Source: Ceratothoa steindachneri (taxonomy: Eukaryota > Arthropoda > Malacostraca > Isopoda > Cymothoidae). From it: a stretch of 64,000 nt of DNA. The position numbers were made by a program, and so were the translations under genes. This document shows, piece after piece, positions 23,900-35,999 of this stretch. The stretch spans positions 14,307,420-14,371,419 of the forward strand of contig OZ018333.1 in assembly GCA_963969495.1 (NCBI GenBank). The letters run 5' to 3'. The number at the start of each line of letters is the position of its first letter. Position 1 is the stretch's first letter. The notes under the pieces were generated by a model. It saw only the letters and a program-made list of their open reading frames with translations. It was not told where the DNA came from and searched no databases.

Positions 23900-24345
23900 A
23901 TGGAATACCTCTGTTACAACTATTTGACACTCATAAATGCATGGCCATCATCTCAGAGGTCTATCTGCAAGCCAGCTCAAGAATGCAGGAGAAAGTCAAT
24001 TCCTTTCAACAGCGCCTAACATAAATAATATTGCTTTATCTGAGTGCTGTACATAGAATTAGATAGAGAGAATTTCTCAGCAATAACAAAATCATGATAC
24101 ATTATCTACAGGCGAGGCTTTAATCTGGCCAATCTCTATTTAATTGATAGTCAATATCTATTAATCTTAGTATTTATTGTTTTAAATATTATTAGGTTGG
24201 AGTTCTTTAATTTTTTAACTTCTGTAGAGTTGTATAATAGCTACATCTAACAACAACTCTCTCTGATTGGGCATATAGTGCAAATTGGCACTCATAAATG
24301 ACTAGGTTGCAATTATGAGGACTACCAGAAAGCTAGATCAGAGAT
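23900..24345. other. intron sequence left of LINE G, nothing recognised
   Basis: AT-rich. A short phrase CACTCATAAATG occurs twice (about 23930 and 24290) without wider similarity. No gene seen. Confidence 0.4.
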
Positions 24346-24355
24346 GCAAGATGGG
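24346..24355 (+). repeat. target-site duplication of LINE G, left copy
   Basis: GCAAGATGGG, repeated exactly at 41373-41382, 17 kb away, at the two ends of LINE G including its nested insertions. Confidence 0.75.
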
Positions 24356-26078
24356 CCCATTTTTTTTATTGTAGTAGCCCATCTGGCGACTGCCTACTTG
24401 GGCATAAGTCATCATACACAACATATCCTACTAATAGACTATTTTTAAAAAATACAAAAAAAATAACAATGATGAAAAAGAATAAGGGCTAAAAAATAAC
24501 AAGAAAAGGCAAAAGGACAAGAAGGAAGCATGCTCCGGAGTCGGGGGTAGCCCCCCCCCCACCCCGATGCATGAACATGAGACCTACAAAAAGAAACATA
24601 AAAAAAAGGTCAAATAAAGTGGATGAGGCCAGCCTCCTCCAAAAAGTTGTAAAGTCCACAATTCGGTAAGCACAAACTCACCTGAGGGAAAATTGGAAGG
24701 GACCCCACGCATCCCAGTACCGGGACAAGTAATGGGTGCGAAGATCACCCAGACTGGGACACTCAACGAGAATGTGCCAAACAGTGTGGGGGACAATGCA
24801 GTCATCACAATAAGGCACAGGCAAACGCTCCATCAAATCGTGATGTGTCCAATGAGTGAGTCCAATTCGGAGACAACAAAAAGCAGCCTGAAGCTGTCGC
24901 AACATTGGGGGGGAGGGGAGGTCTATGGGAATAGTCGCAGCTTGTCTTCCTGCCATGTAATAGGTGGGAAGAAAAGCAAAATCAGAGGTCTGGTCGCCCA
25001 GTTCTCACAGACTCTTTGGCGCCCTCATTCCCCGCAATTCCTACATGTCCATGAACACAGCAGAAGATAATCTCGATGTCTGCCCGGCTCGCCAAAACCG
25101 TGGTGTCACAGATATCATAAACCAGGTGATGCAGAGACTCCAATGCAGCAAGAGGACTTAGGGCACTTTTTGAGTCTCTATAAATCACAATCCGGTATCC
25201 GAACCGGGCACGTCGCGTAATCTCCCCACCGAGTGGTGTATTGCAACCAGCTCAGCTGTAAAGACAGGCACAGCACCCGGCAGAGAGCCGCTGACTTTAT
25301 GCCACTGGGCTTGCATGTAGAGGCAAGAAATGCACTGTCCATGGCGCAGAGCGAGTGGCATCTCCCCAGCATCAACAAGTGGCTCACAATGGGGAAAGTA
25401 CAGAAGGCACCAGTTGCCAGGCAAAGGCCAGTGTGGTGGATCGAGTCTACCTTCCGCAGGACATGCTCGGCTGTAGATCCATAATACTTGCTTCCATAGT
25501 CGAGCTTCGGGCAAACAAAGGAACGATAAAAAGTAAGTCAGTAGCTCTATCAGTGCCCCAGGCGCTGAACATCATGAAATGAAAAATATCCATGGCGTGA
25601 GTGCAAGAGAACCTAAGGCTGCGGATATGATCCTCCCAGGTGGGGCATCGGTAAAATACACACCACTTCTAAGCCAAAGAGTGTGACAATGAGGACACCC
25701 TCTTCTTGCTCCATTATGCCAGAGAGGGCTCCCCCCACCCATATGCGGAATCAACAATCTCGCAAAAATTCAGATATAAAGATTGTGGAGAGCGTAGTGC
25801 TGTCTACAAAAGAAGGCCTCAGGGGTCGCATTTTCCAGTTGAAGCATCCAATGTGGAGTGGAACTTGCGGAAGCCGCTCTGTGCAAAAGACAGATGGCAT
25901 CCACTGTACAGAAAAAAAGGCTAATCTAATATTTACCAATTTATCCATCAAGTTACACATGCGGGAGGTTAGAGAGATTGGGTGGATACCGGCTGGGGTA
26001 GAGTGATCTCTATCTGGTTTGTGAAAAGCGAGCAGAGTAGCGATTCACTAGGAAACTGGAAGGACACCCTCTACCTAG

Positions 26079-26088
26079 ATCCTGTTGA
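26079..26088 (+). repeat. target-site duplication of LINE F, left copy
   Basis: ATCCTGTTGA, repeated exactly at 32147-32156. It is part of the RT coding sequence of LINE G, so the two copies reconnect G when F is removed. Confidence 0.85.
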
Positions 26089-26528
26089 TTTTTTAATTTT
26101 TTTTTAAAGGGGTCTATCTGGCGACTGCCCACTTGGGCATAAGTCGCCGCAAACAAACAGCTCAGTTCTAGGCTACTTTAAAATAAATTTTTCAACAGAA
26201 ACAAGAATAAAACGGGATAACAATCAGGGAGCAGGCTCCGGCATCAGGGTCAGGCCCCCCTCCCCCCAGCACAGGAGCCTGCAACCTACAAAAAAACAAA
26301 CAAACAACAATAACAAAAAACAAAAAGTTAAATACAAGGAAGAAGGCCAACCTCCCCCCAAAAGTCTATCAGTCCACCAGTCATGGTGCACGCACTCGAC
26401 CCGAGTACAAGGGACAGGCGGTAGCGACCTCGCCCATCCTGGTACCGGGACAGGTAATGTGCGCGAAGATCACCCAGACTGGGACATTCAACGAGAATGT
26501 GCTAAATAGGGCGCAGGCGAGCGCTCTA

Positions 26529-29500
26529 TCAAATAGGATGCGTCACACTAGTGTGTCCAATTCGGAGACAACAGAAAGCGTCTTGAAGCCGTTGCAGCAT
26601 TAAGGGATAGGTCCATGGGAACATTAGCATAGCAATGGCACGCAACTTTAAGTTCAATTCGACCATCTCCCATCTTCTTTGCCAAGCAGTCCGAAGAGCT
26701 GCCCGTATTCCTGCCATGTAGTCGGTGTGAGGAAGAGCGAAAGGCTGGTCCGGTCGCAGAGTCCTCATGGACTCTTTGGCGCCCTCATTCCCTGCAATTC
26801 CTACCTGTCCAGGAACCCAGCAGAAAATAATCTCGACATCTGCTCGGCTCGCCATAACCGTGGCGTCAAGGATATTGCGAACCAGGGAATGCGGAGATTC
26901 CAATGCCCGGAGAGCACTCAGGGCACTTTGTGAGTCACTATAGATCACAATCCGGTCTCCGAACCGGGCACATCGCGTAATCTCCCCACCGAGTGGTGTA
27001 TTGCCAACAGCTCGGCTGTGAAGACAGACACAGAGCCTGGACAAGCCCCGCTGACTTCAAACACAGGGGATACAGCGTGGAAGCCCCTCTTCGGACTTGA
27101 AGCAATCTGTATACACTGGCATGGTTCCAGCGTGACACGAGGTGTGCTCCAGTAAGGTGGAATGCAATACTCCCGGCGCCGTACAAGCTTTGAGAGCAGA
27201 GGCAGGCGACAAATATCCAAATGTGGTACCATCCAGGGTGGCGTCCTGGGCAGAAACAAGGGCGCCACCGGCCCGAGAGCTATATCTAGCTCTCGAAGGA
27301 GTTTCCTGGCCCTAAACCCAAAGGGCTTAGGGTATGACTGGCGTCTCTCGGCGGCATAAGCACCATCGAGATCAGCTGCGGATGCAGTGAGAGCTGTTGG
27401 CGACTGAGGGAGGCGCCGGGCTCGGGCGTACAGGCGAGTAATGCACTGCACGCGGCGCAGAGCGAGTGGCATCTCCCAAGCATCAACCAACAGGCTCTCA
27501 ATGGGGGAAGTGCGGAAGGCACCGGTCGCAAGGCGAAGGCCGGTGTAGTGGATCGAATCCACCTTTCGCAATAAACGCTCGGCTGCGGATGCATAAAACT
27601 CGCATCCGTAGTCGAGCTTCGAACGAACAAAGGATCGATAAAAAAAGTAGGGCAGTAGCCCTATCAGCGCCCCAAGCGCTGAACGTCACGGAACGGAGAA
27701 TGTCCATAGCGAGGGTACAAGATACCCTAAGGCTGCGAATATGAGCATCACAGGTGAGGCGTCGTTCGAATACAAGACCGAGGAAACGGTGCGACTCAAC
27801 CACATCCATGCGCATCCATTAAGAAACAAATCTGGGTCGGGGTGAAGCTGTGGATGGTGGCAGAAGTGCATCACCTTAGTCTTGGCCAAAGAAAACCGAA
27901 ACCTGTGCGCTTCGGCATAGCGAGAGACGAGGTTCAATGCCTGTTGAAGTCGACGCTCCAGAGTTGGCATCTGGGCCGCGCCAAAAGAGATCGAAAGGTC
28001 GTCCACGTAGAGCGTAGCGAGAACATCTTTCGGCAGCACCGAGGTGATGCCGTTGATGCTCAGGGCAAAGAGTGTGACACTGAGGACACTTCCCTGCGGG
28101 ACACCCTCTTCCTGCTCCTTTGGGCCGGAGAGGGCTCCCCCCACCCGTACGCGCAATCGATGATCTCGCAAAAATTCAGATATAAACATTGGGAGGCGTC
28201 CCCTCGCCCCCATCGTGTGGAGTCTCCATGATACCGTATCGCCATGCGGTATCATAGGCCTTCTCCAGATCGAAAAACACCGTGGCGTAGTGCTGTCTAC
28301 GAAGGAAAGCCTCGCAGAAGACATTTTCCAGTCGGAGCATCCGACGTGGAGTGGAACTTGCGGAAGCCGCACTGTGCAGAAGACAGATGGCCTCTGTTGT
28401 CCATGAAAAAGGCTAATCTAACATTTACCAATTTCTCCATCAACTTGCACACGCAAGAGGTTATGGAGATTGGACGAAAACCGATCGGAGTAGAGAGAGA
28501 TCTCCCCAGTTTGCAAAAGGCAAGCACAGTAGCGATTCGCCAGGGGTCTAGGAGAAGACCCTCCACCCAGATCCTGTTGAACAAATCTAACAGAAAGGCC
28601 ATGCCTCGCTCCCCCAGGTGTCGAAGCATGGCGTACGGGACATCGTCCGGACCATGGGCGGTGTCCACGCACGAAGCGAGAGCGGAGCGCAACTCACCCA
28701 CAGTAAACTTGTCGTTGAAGGGTTCTCCGTCTCTGGAGGTAAAGTCCAACCGGCGGCCTTCCACGACATCACGACGTGCATTGAATGCTGGCGGAGCAGC
28801 ATCCCGGCTAGAGAATGCGGAGAAAGCGGTTGCGAATGATTCCGCCATGGACGCGGGGTTCGAGATTGCGGTCCCATTCTCCTGGAGAATGGGAGGGGGA
28901 TCCTGCGAGAACTTGCCCCGAATCCTTTTGACTCGCTTCCACACCTCTGCTAAAGGGGTCTTCCCGTTAAGTGAAGAGACATATGCCCGCCAAGATGAGC
29001 GGCGGGCGTGCTTCGAAATATACCGGAACCTACCCCTAGCCCGACGAAATTCAGCGATAGTGAAATCGTTCGCGTGGCGCTTATAGCGCCTGTAGACATA
29101 TCGCATCTGTTTGAGGGCCGTCTCACACTCCGCTGACCACCATGGGAGTGGTCGGGGTGCAAAACGGCCAGACGTCCTAGGAATAGTAGTCAGGCCCACT
29201 GCGATGAGGTTGCCGGAGAAGAATTCAATGGATTCATCTACCGACCTAAACTCCTCAACCGAGATAGAGAATTCAGTCATTTCCTGAAATGCAGGTGGCA
29301 GTTGCCATGAAAATGACATTTGAATGGGAAAGTGATCACTATCATGGAGGTCATCGACCACCCCCCAATCAAAATCAGGCTGTGCATCCGAAGAGCACAC
29401 AGATAGATCAAGGCAAGAAAATGAAGCGGTTCTCGGACAGTGATGCGTAAACTCATCCACGTTAAGGACACCTATCTCAAGCTCTTCGATCAGATCGGCA

Positions 29501-29940
29501 AGGACTTGTCCCCTGAGATTTATTGAGTAATCTCCCCAGAGAGGATGCCTGCCGTTCAGATCTCCAAGAGAGAGAAAGGGCCTACGCACCGTGCCACGAC
29601 GCGGCGGAAATTCCCCGCGTCGAACTTAGCTGATGGTGGAATGTAAGCAGAAATGATAGTATACCTCCTATACAGGTGCAGCTGCACAGCCACTGCCTGA
29701 AGGGAGGTATCTAAAGAGAAAGGAAGAACGGAGACATCATGCCGGGTGTAAACCGCGCATCCCCCAGCCCGGCCATCCCGTGGTGGTGGGGTCGCAAGAC
29801 CCTTATATCCCGGGAGGGAGGGCAGGTGGCACGCGCCTAGCATGGTCTCCTGCAAAAAGAGAGCTAACGGGGAACGGGACGAGACGAGCCTTCGTAGCTC
29901 CTCCCAGTTGGCCCGGAGTCCACGGCAATTCCATTGAAGG
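26529..29940 (-). pseudogene. ORF2 of LINE F: endonuclease, RT, RNase H
   Basis: Long open stretches in shifting frames. Endonuclease text: FLQETMLGACHLPSLPGYKG (29855), IISAYIPPSAKFDAGNF, LGDLNGRHPLWGDYSINL (29570) and DSDHFPIQM. The 430-residue frame from 29589 runs through the linker into RT (FRPISITSCVCKLMEKLV, AQCGFRKFHST). A second frame from 28372 has [17 protein letters not shown] and ATLYVDDLSISFGAA (28010). RNase H text SVFTAELLAIHHSV (27020) and IYSDSQSALSAL (26940), then FCWVPGQVGIAGNEGAKES (26800) with the C-terminal conserved blocks. Catalytic boxes appear intact; lesions are frameshifts near 28300, 27690 and 26950 and the truncated ending near 26529. Confidence 0.85.
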
Positions 29941-29945
29941 AAACC

Positions 29946-31429
29946 TTAGGCGGGCGTTGCGGCTTCGGAGGCGGAGGGCCCTCTTTTCGAGGAACCACCG
30001 TCTTCGGGTGACCCCGACTTTGCACGTCTACATGATCGATTCGTATGGCCGAAGCGCTGACAGTAATAGCACCGCCGCGGCAGTGGCACGAATGCCTTCA
30101 CGCGGTAGCGGTACCAACCGGCACGCACCGACTCAGGGAGCTTGGCACAGTCGAACATGACGAAGAGTGTAGGGGTGGGTCTCGAGGCGCTTCCTGGTAT
30201 TCTCATCACATGTTCGACCTTGACCACTCCATGGTCAGCTAGCTCTAAGGTGATGTCCTCTATGGAGTAGTCAACGAGTTCCCTCACATAAACTACTCCT
30301 TTCATAAAGTTCATGGTGGAGTGCGGTGTCACACTCACCGGGGTGCCATCAAGTGTCCGAAGAGCACTTATCTTGGCCGCCTCGGCGGGATTCGCCCCAT
30401 TCGCCAAAAGGCTCCGGTACGAGAAATGGGTCACCTTCGGCTCTCTACCAATTACCCCTGCTAATCCTCTCCTCTAATGGATCATGTTGCCCTTGGCCAA
30501 CATGCTGCCAACAGTGGAGCGAATGACAAGGAAGCGTTTGAAGCCAGGGGCTCGAAAACACCAGGTAACCTCTGAATCAAGGGCCCCGATGTTATCAAGG
30601 CTCCGCCCATCGCACTTTTGGTCTTTGTCATATTCGGGGGCTCTGCACCCGGGGGAGCAGAGGGGCCGGATGTGCTGATCTTGGCTTGGTCGCTTGCCAA
30701 AGTGGCAGCAGACCCATCCATCCCCGCAGCCCCCGCGGATGGAGAGGAGCCCTGAGGCTTCTTTGTCTTTTTTGTCTTAGTCTTTTTCTTTTTTGGTGAG
30801 GAGGGCAGGGAATGAACCCGCTTCTCACCTCCACTGGCAGAAGACCCTAGGCCAGATGGACCGGCCTCAACCAGGTCCTTCTTCGAAATAGAGAAGGTCC
30901 TGGTGGTCGCAGGCGCACCGTCCGGAGGAGATCACTCCCCTCCTTGTACTGCCGAAGAAACCATAGCCCTTTGAGGAGGACCTTGCATAGGGGTGGATTC
31001 GGGTTCGGTGTTTGGCGCCGAGCCTGGATTTCCCCCCATGGAAGGCCCTACCATCTGAGGCTGGGTTTCCTCAAGGACCATGTCTATCACAGGAGGGGCC
31101 TCCAGTTGGCCATCCCCTCCCAGGACATCGCAGGTCCCTTTGGCAGTGTTGCCAGTCTTGTGTGGGGAGGCACAGGCCTTGACCCCGGCAAGGTTTAAAA
31201 TTCTTGCCAGCAGGTCTTTTGAGGGAAGCGACCGAAGGGGCCTGGCTTTCCTCTTCCCACTAAGGGGGTTTACCCTACTGAGCTGCTTACACGAGGGGCG
31301 GTCAGCAATGGGCTGCCTGATGGCTTTCTTTGCAGTCCCCTTAGAAAGAAAAGGAGGGACTGCCGCTGGAAATAGGGAGGTGCCTGAAAGCACCTCCCAG
31401 AGAAGGAGGTGAGGGGGAGTCCCCTTCAC
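29946..31429 (-). pseudogene. ORF1 of LINE F: RNA-binding protein with CCHC knuckle
   Basis: The N-terminal 165 residues from 31429 are open and include ARILNLAGVKACAS, matching copy D. The C-terminal 162 residues from 30434 hold a compact fold-like segment (ISALRTLDGTPVSVTPHSTM, VVYVRELVDYSIEDITLEL, LFVMFDCAKLPESVRAGWYR) followed by the knuckle CYYCQRFGHTNRSC (C-x2-C-x4-H-x4-C). The segment before the knuckle resembles the RRM-like region of I-type ORF1 proteins (pattern call). Between them lies a shifted, lysine-rich stretch near 30780. After a second basic run the spacer is shortened relative to D. Confidence 0.75.
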
Positions 31430-32067
31430 CCGTAGATATAGGAGAGGAGTAAGCCTCCTCTCTGGTTAAAGAAATATGGAGGGTCCCCTGTGAAAGCACA
31501 TGGGGGGAGGGGGACCTCCATTTTTTCGGTGGAGCTGCCCAAGGGCGGCTCCGTCGGTGTTCAAGGGGGAATGGGGAGATTTTGGAGAGGGTTTTATTTG
31601 CATACATGTGCATGGTGACCCTCTTTTTTATACGGGACGCAATAGCTCACCACCTCTCGCAGTTGCCCGCACTGCAAGAGGTGCTTACAGGCCTGGCAGA
31701 GCCAGGCGCCGCCATTTGGTCCCACCCCTCCCGCCTGGTTTCCTGGCAGTCCATCACATGACGGCTCCACCTTAGACATGGCGTAAAACTGAGTGTGAAG
31801 AAGAAAGGAAAAGGGATGTGAGGAAGGTATGGGTGGGGATTAAGCAGGTTGTTAAAAAAAAAACATTCCAAACCGGAGCTCAGGGGTTAGGGAACGTTGT
31901 CCCCTCCCCCCTCAGCCCCGATCCGGGACGGTTGGCTTGAGAAGAAGGTCAGCATCTACCCTGTGAAATTAGAGGCTGACCATTGAAAGTTGTGGGAGAG
32001 GTTGTATGAAAAGCGATGAAGTAGGGGAGAAATACAGGCTATCTGAAGGAAGGAAGGAAGAGAGGCT

Positions 32068-32146
32068 AAGCTGGGGCCGGACAGAACGCTGGATCCCGTC
32101 AGCACGGCGGCCAGGATGGCAAATCGCCGCGCCCCTTAAGGGGTAA
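32068..32146 (-). repeat. 5'-terminal LINE block of LINE F
   Basis: Begins AAGCTGGGGCCGGACAG, contains CAGGATGGCAAATCGCCG and ends CCCCTTAAGGGGTAA against the duplication of F. The CCCCTTAAGGGG end is a perfect 12-bp palindrome at the start of the transcript. Confidence 0.85.
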
Positions 32147-32156
32147 ATCCTGTTGA
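32147..32156 (+). repeat. target-site duplication of LINE F, right copy
   Basis: ATCCTGTTGA, matching 26079-26088, immediately after the 5' end of LINE F. Confidence 0.85.
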
Positions 32157-35100
32157 ACAAATCTAACAGAAAAGCCATGCCTTGCTTACCCAGGCGTCGA
32201 AGCATGGCACACAGGAGATCGTCCTGACCAAGGTGGTGTCTGCACATGAAGCCAAAGTGAAACGCAACTCACTCATATTCTATCTATCAGTGAAGAGTTC
32301 TCTGCCTCTGGAGGTAAATTCCAGTTGGCGGTCTTCCACAACATTAAGACGTGCATTGAATGCTGGCGGAGCAGCATCCGAGCTAGAGAATGCGGAGAAA
32401 GCAGAATGGAGGGGGGATGGGCTGCAAGAACTTGCCCTGAAAATGTTTGACTTAAAATTCGCCAACAGTAAAATTTGGGGGGGGGGCGGCGCTTATAGCA
32501 CATGTAGGCATACATCTTCTGTTTGAAGGGCATGTCACACTTGCCTGCCATGGGAGTGATCAGCATGCAAAATGGCCAGACATTCTAACAATAGTAGTCA
32601 GGCCCACGGTGATGAGGTTGCCGGAAAGGAACTCAATGGCCTCATCAAATGACCTAAACTCCTCAACTGAAATAGAGAAATCAGTGACTTCCTGAAATGT
32701 GGATAACCACCAAGGTGGGCTTTTGGGCAGCACCGACCAAGAAACTATTTGAATGGGAAAGTGATCACTCCCATGGAGGTCATCGATCACCCCCCACCCA
32801 AAAATCAGGCTGTGCATCCGAGAGCACAAAGAGAGATCAAGACAGGAAAGTGAAGCTGTTCTCGAGCAGTGATGCATAAACTCATCCACATTCAAGACAC
32901 CAATATCAAGCTCGTAGATCATGTCAGCAAGGATTTGACTTCAGGGATTAATCAAGTAGTCCCCCCCCAGAGAGGGGAACTACTGTTCAGATCTCTGAGC
33001 AAGAGAAAGGGCATCAGCAACTGTACCATGGAGTGGCAGAAATCCCCAGTGTCAAAGTTTGCTGATGGTGGGATATACGCAGAAATAACTAACCTCCTAT
33101 CCAGGTGCAGCTGAACAGCTGCATGGTATAAATGGCGCATCTTCCTGCCTGGCCAAATTCTCATGGTGGTGGGGTGGCAAAACCTTTATAACCTGGTGAG
33201 AGTGGGAAAGGGTCATGCCCTCAGCATGGTTTCCTGCAAAAAGATACCTAACAGGAAACGAGACGAGATGAGCCTCGGCAGCTTATCCCAGGTGGTCCAG
33301 AGACTGCGACAATTCCATTGAAGAATAAGCCCTCCAGGCCTAGCTCGGAGATGCAGGGGCCCTCTTCAAGGAGAAGAGCCTCACAGGAATGGCCGTACGC
33401 TTCCCAGAGGCAGAACTCCAGGTGCTGTAAGCCGGAAAATGCGCTGAAGGTGCTGTCGCCTTCAAAGACTTACCAGGAGAGGTTTGGCTTGCCATGCAAG
33501 TCTTTACTTCCATCCGCCTCAAAACCCTAGGCGAGTGGGGAAGTTTCCGAGGCAGAGATCCCTCTTTTCAATGATATACCGTCTCTGCACCACCCAGCCA
33601 ACCACTGGGTATGGGCAAAGGAGCCGAAGCTCCTTTAGTGCTGTCCTCCTTTCCGGGAGCAGCTTTTAGAACCCTGGAAGATGGCCTCAAGACCTGGTTC
33701 AGGGGGGTTGCCTCCTGCAAGTCCATCGACTTGCTGGAGATGCACCTTACGGGAAATGGTCACACTAGGAGAAGGGGGGGGAGCCCTGGTATTAGCTGGG
33801 GCTGGGTGTGAACCCTTTGTGCTGCCAGCTCTACCAGGGAAGTGCCTAGGGTGGGTAGACCCCACAGAAGAGTTCCGAATGGGTGTGAAAACAACCATGC
33901 TAGTAGGCCTCAATAGGCCAGGAGCAGCCTTTAGACTTGCAAAATGAGAGACAATCCTGAATGGCCAGGATTTCCTTCTCAAGGAGATTTGCACCATATT
34001 GCTTTGAAGAAGTGGAGTTCAACTCTCCGCAATTGACATACTTAGCCACACACAATTTGGACTTATTGTCTGCCGCCATGGAGAAACTTACACAGACTTC
34101 ATTCAGGTAAGCCACACTACTTTGCGTGTCAACAGGAGCAATTGGTATGGCTGAAGCAGTGATGGTAATAACATCTCTGCCGCAATGGTAGAATGCCTTC
34201 ACCCGGTAGCGATACAAACCAGCACACACCGACTCAGGGAGTTTGCCACAGTTGAATGTGATGAAGAGTATAGGGGTCTCTAGGCCCCTCCCAGTTTTCT
34301 TATCACATGCTTGACCTTGACTACCCCATTGTCAGCCAGCTCTAAGGTGATGTCATCGATTGAGTAGTCCACAAGTTCCTTTCCATAAACTACTCCTTTC
34401 ACAAAGTTCATGGTAGAGTGTGGCATCACACTCACAGGGATTTGATGCATTTGCCAAAAGGCTGTCATCCGAGAAAAAGGTAACCTTCGGCTCTCTACCA
34501 ATCACACTAGCTAGAGCTCTATGATGGATCAGGTTACATTTAGCTGACATGCTGACATCAGTGGAGCGAATAATGAGGAAACGTTTGAAGCTAGTGGGAT
34601 CATCCCTATGTGGGACTCCCCACATAGGGTGCAATGGGGCCAGACATGCCGAACTTGGTTTGGTCGCTTACTGAAACTGCAGCAGCCCCCTCCATCCCCA
34701 CAGAAGGAGAGGAGCCCTGAGTCTTCATCCTCTTCTTGTTCTTTTTGGGAGGATGATGGGGAATGAACCCGCTTCACCCCTCTACTGGCAGGATCCCCCA
34801 AGCCAGATGGATAAACCTCAGCAAGATGCTTCTCTGAGAAGGAGGTCTTGGCTTTCACAGGGGCACTAGCTGGAGAAGATCCTTCCTTTCCTTGTAAAGT
34901 CTTGGAGACCTTGCACAGGGGTGGACTTAAGTTTGGTGCTAAGCACTTAGCCCAGGTTCATCTCCATGGAAGGTCTTATCATCTGGGGCTGGGCTGCTTC
35001 AGGTACCATGTCTATCCTAGGGGGATGGCCTCCATGTGGTCATCCCCCCAGAACATCACAGGTCCCATTGGTCAGAATGTCTTTTGTCAGGGAAGAGAGA

Positions 35101-35837
35101 GCAGCATGTATGGTGACTGCCTCTAAGCTCAATATGTGAGCCCACAGTCCTTAGAGGGAAGAGGCCAATTAGGGCCGTCTCCCCCCCTCCCCTTAAGGGG
35201 GGGGGGGCCTATTATGCCACTCCCGCCGAGAGTGATTGATTATGGGCCACCTGCCTTTCTTGGCAGTTCCCTTAGAAAGTAAAGAGAGGACTGGTGCTCA
35301 AAAGAGGGAGGCACCCGAGGGCAACAGAGAGGAAGGGGTGAGGGGACCCCCCATACACCCATAGGCAAAGGAGAGGAGTAAGCCTGTTCTCTGGTTAAAG
35401 GGTTTTGGATGGTTCCCTGCAGAAGCACAGGGGATGGTAACCTCCATTTTTTCAGTGGAGCTTAACGAAGGCGGCTCCTTGATGGTACAGGGGAAGGTAA
35501 AGTGGAAGTATTAGATTGAGAATTTTCATTTATGGGCATGGGGAACCTGTTTTAAATATGGGATGCAAAGGCTAACCACCCCATGCAGTAGGACGCTCTG
35601 TGAGGGGTAAGTACAGGGCCGGCAGAACCAGCTGCCACCATTTGAGGCCACTCCTCCCACCTAGAAGCATGCAGCCCATAGGCATGGCGGCTGCACCTTG
35701 GGCACAGCGTAAAATGGATAGATTGAAATGAGAAAGATAGGGAAAGTCAAGAAGTTATGGATGTGGATTAAACAGGTGGTTAAAAACCCACCACCCCAGG
35801 CCAGAGCTCACGAGTGAGGGAAGGTTGTCCCCTCCCC

Positions 35838-35851
35838 TCTCAGCCCCGATT
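35838..35851 (+). repeat. 14-bp target-site duplication of the CR1-type LINE, left copy
   Basis: TCTCAGCCCCGATT, repeated exactly at 41143-41156. It is part of the 5' UTR of LINE G (the same text is recognisable in copies D and F), so removing 35852-41142 plus one copy restores G. Confidence 0.8.
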
Positions 35852-35999
35852 GATTGTTTAAGGGCAATGCAACTTTAATCAAGAGTTATTGTCGCCCGTC
35901 AGAAGGAAAGAGGAGTAACAACAAGGAGTAACAACAAGGAAAGAAGGCACCCTAGGAGACCTTACGGTCCATTCAAAGAGGGTACCTTTGGACTAGCAA

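Larger units (their letters stand above)
20470..23900 (-). mobile_element. scattered relic of an RTE-type LINE
   Basis: Three minus-strand segments read like consecutive parts of an RTE-type RT, all full of stops and shifts. At about 23640-23525: HGKATGLDETPSEA, stop, KALKEWTLMGKL, matching the block before RT motif 1. At about 21430-21150: VGLYKGLALNPFLLL and VTAKIREETLWFILI with a lost catalytic box, then a segment like the thumb. At about 20690-20480: YEHVKRKENCYF...LKLRRMGSFEADPRL, resembling the C-terminal RWYGHVKR...GRPKLRW region. The order matches one element, opened up by later insertions (solo tail 21509, hAT 22597). Old and dead. The clade call is by pattern only. Confidence 0.5.
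26089..32146 (-). mobile_element. LINE F: complete I-type element nested in LINE G, 6.06 kb
   Basis: Both ends are defined: an A-rich tail (T-run from 26089) plus the 3' hairpin (26120-26148) on one side, and the 5'-terminal block (32068-32146) on the other, within 10-bp duplications. It carries ORF1 (31429 to 29946) and ORF2 (about 29940 to 26529). Compared with D, the ORF1/ORF2 spacer has lost two segments (roughly 200 and 600 bases). Its open frames are longer than those of G, fitting its younger age. Confidence 0.9.

Noticed and set aside
28244..29086. 280-residue plus-strand frame within LINE F
   Set aside because: Antisense of ORF2; the minus strand carries recognisable endonuclease and RT motifs across the same interval.
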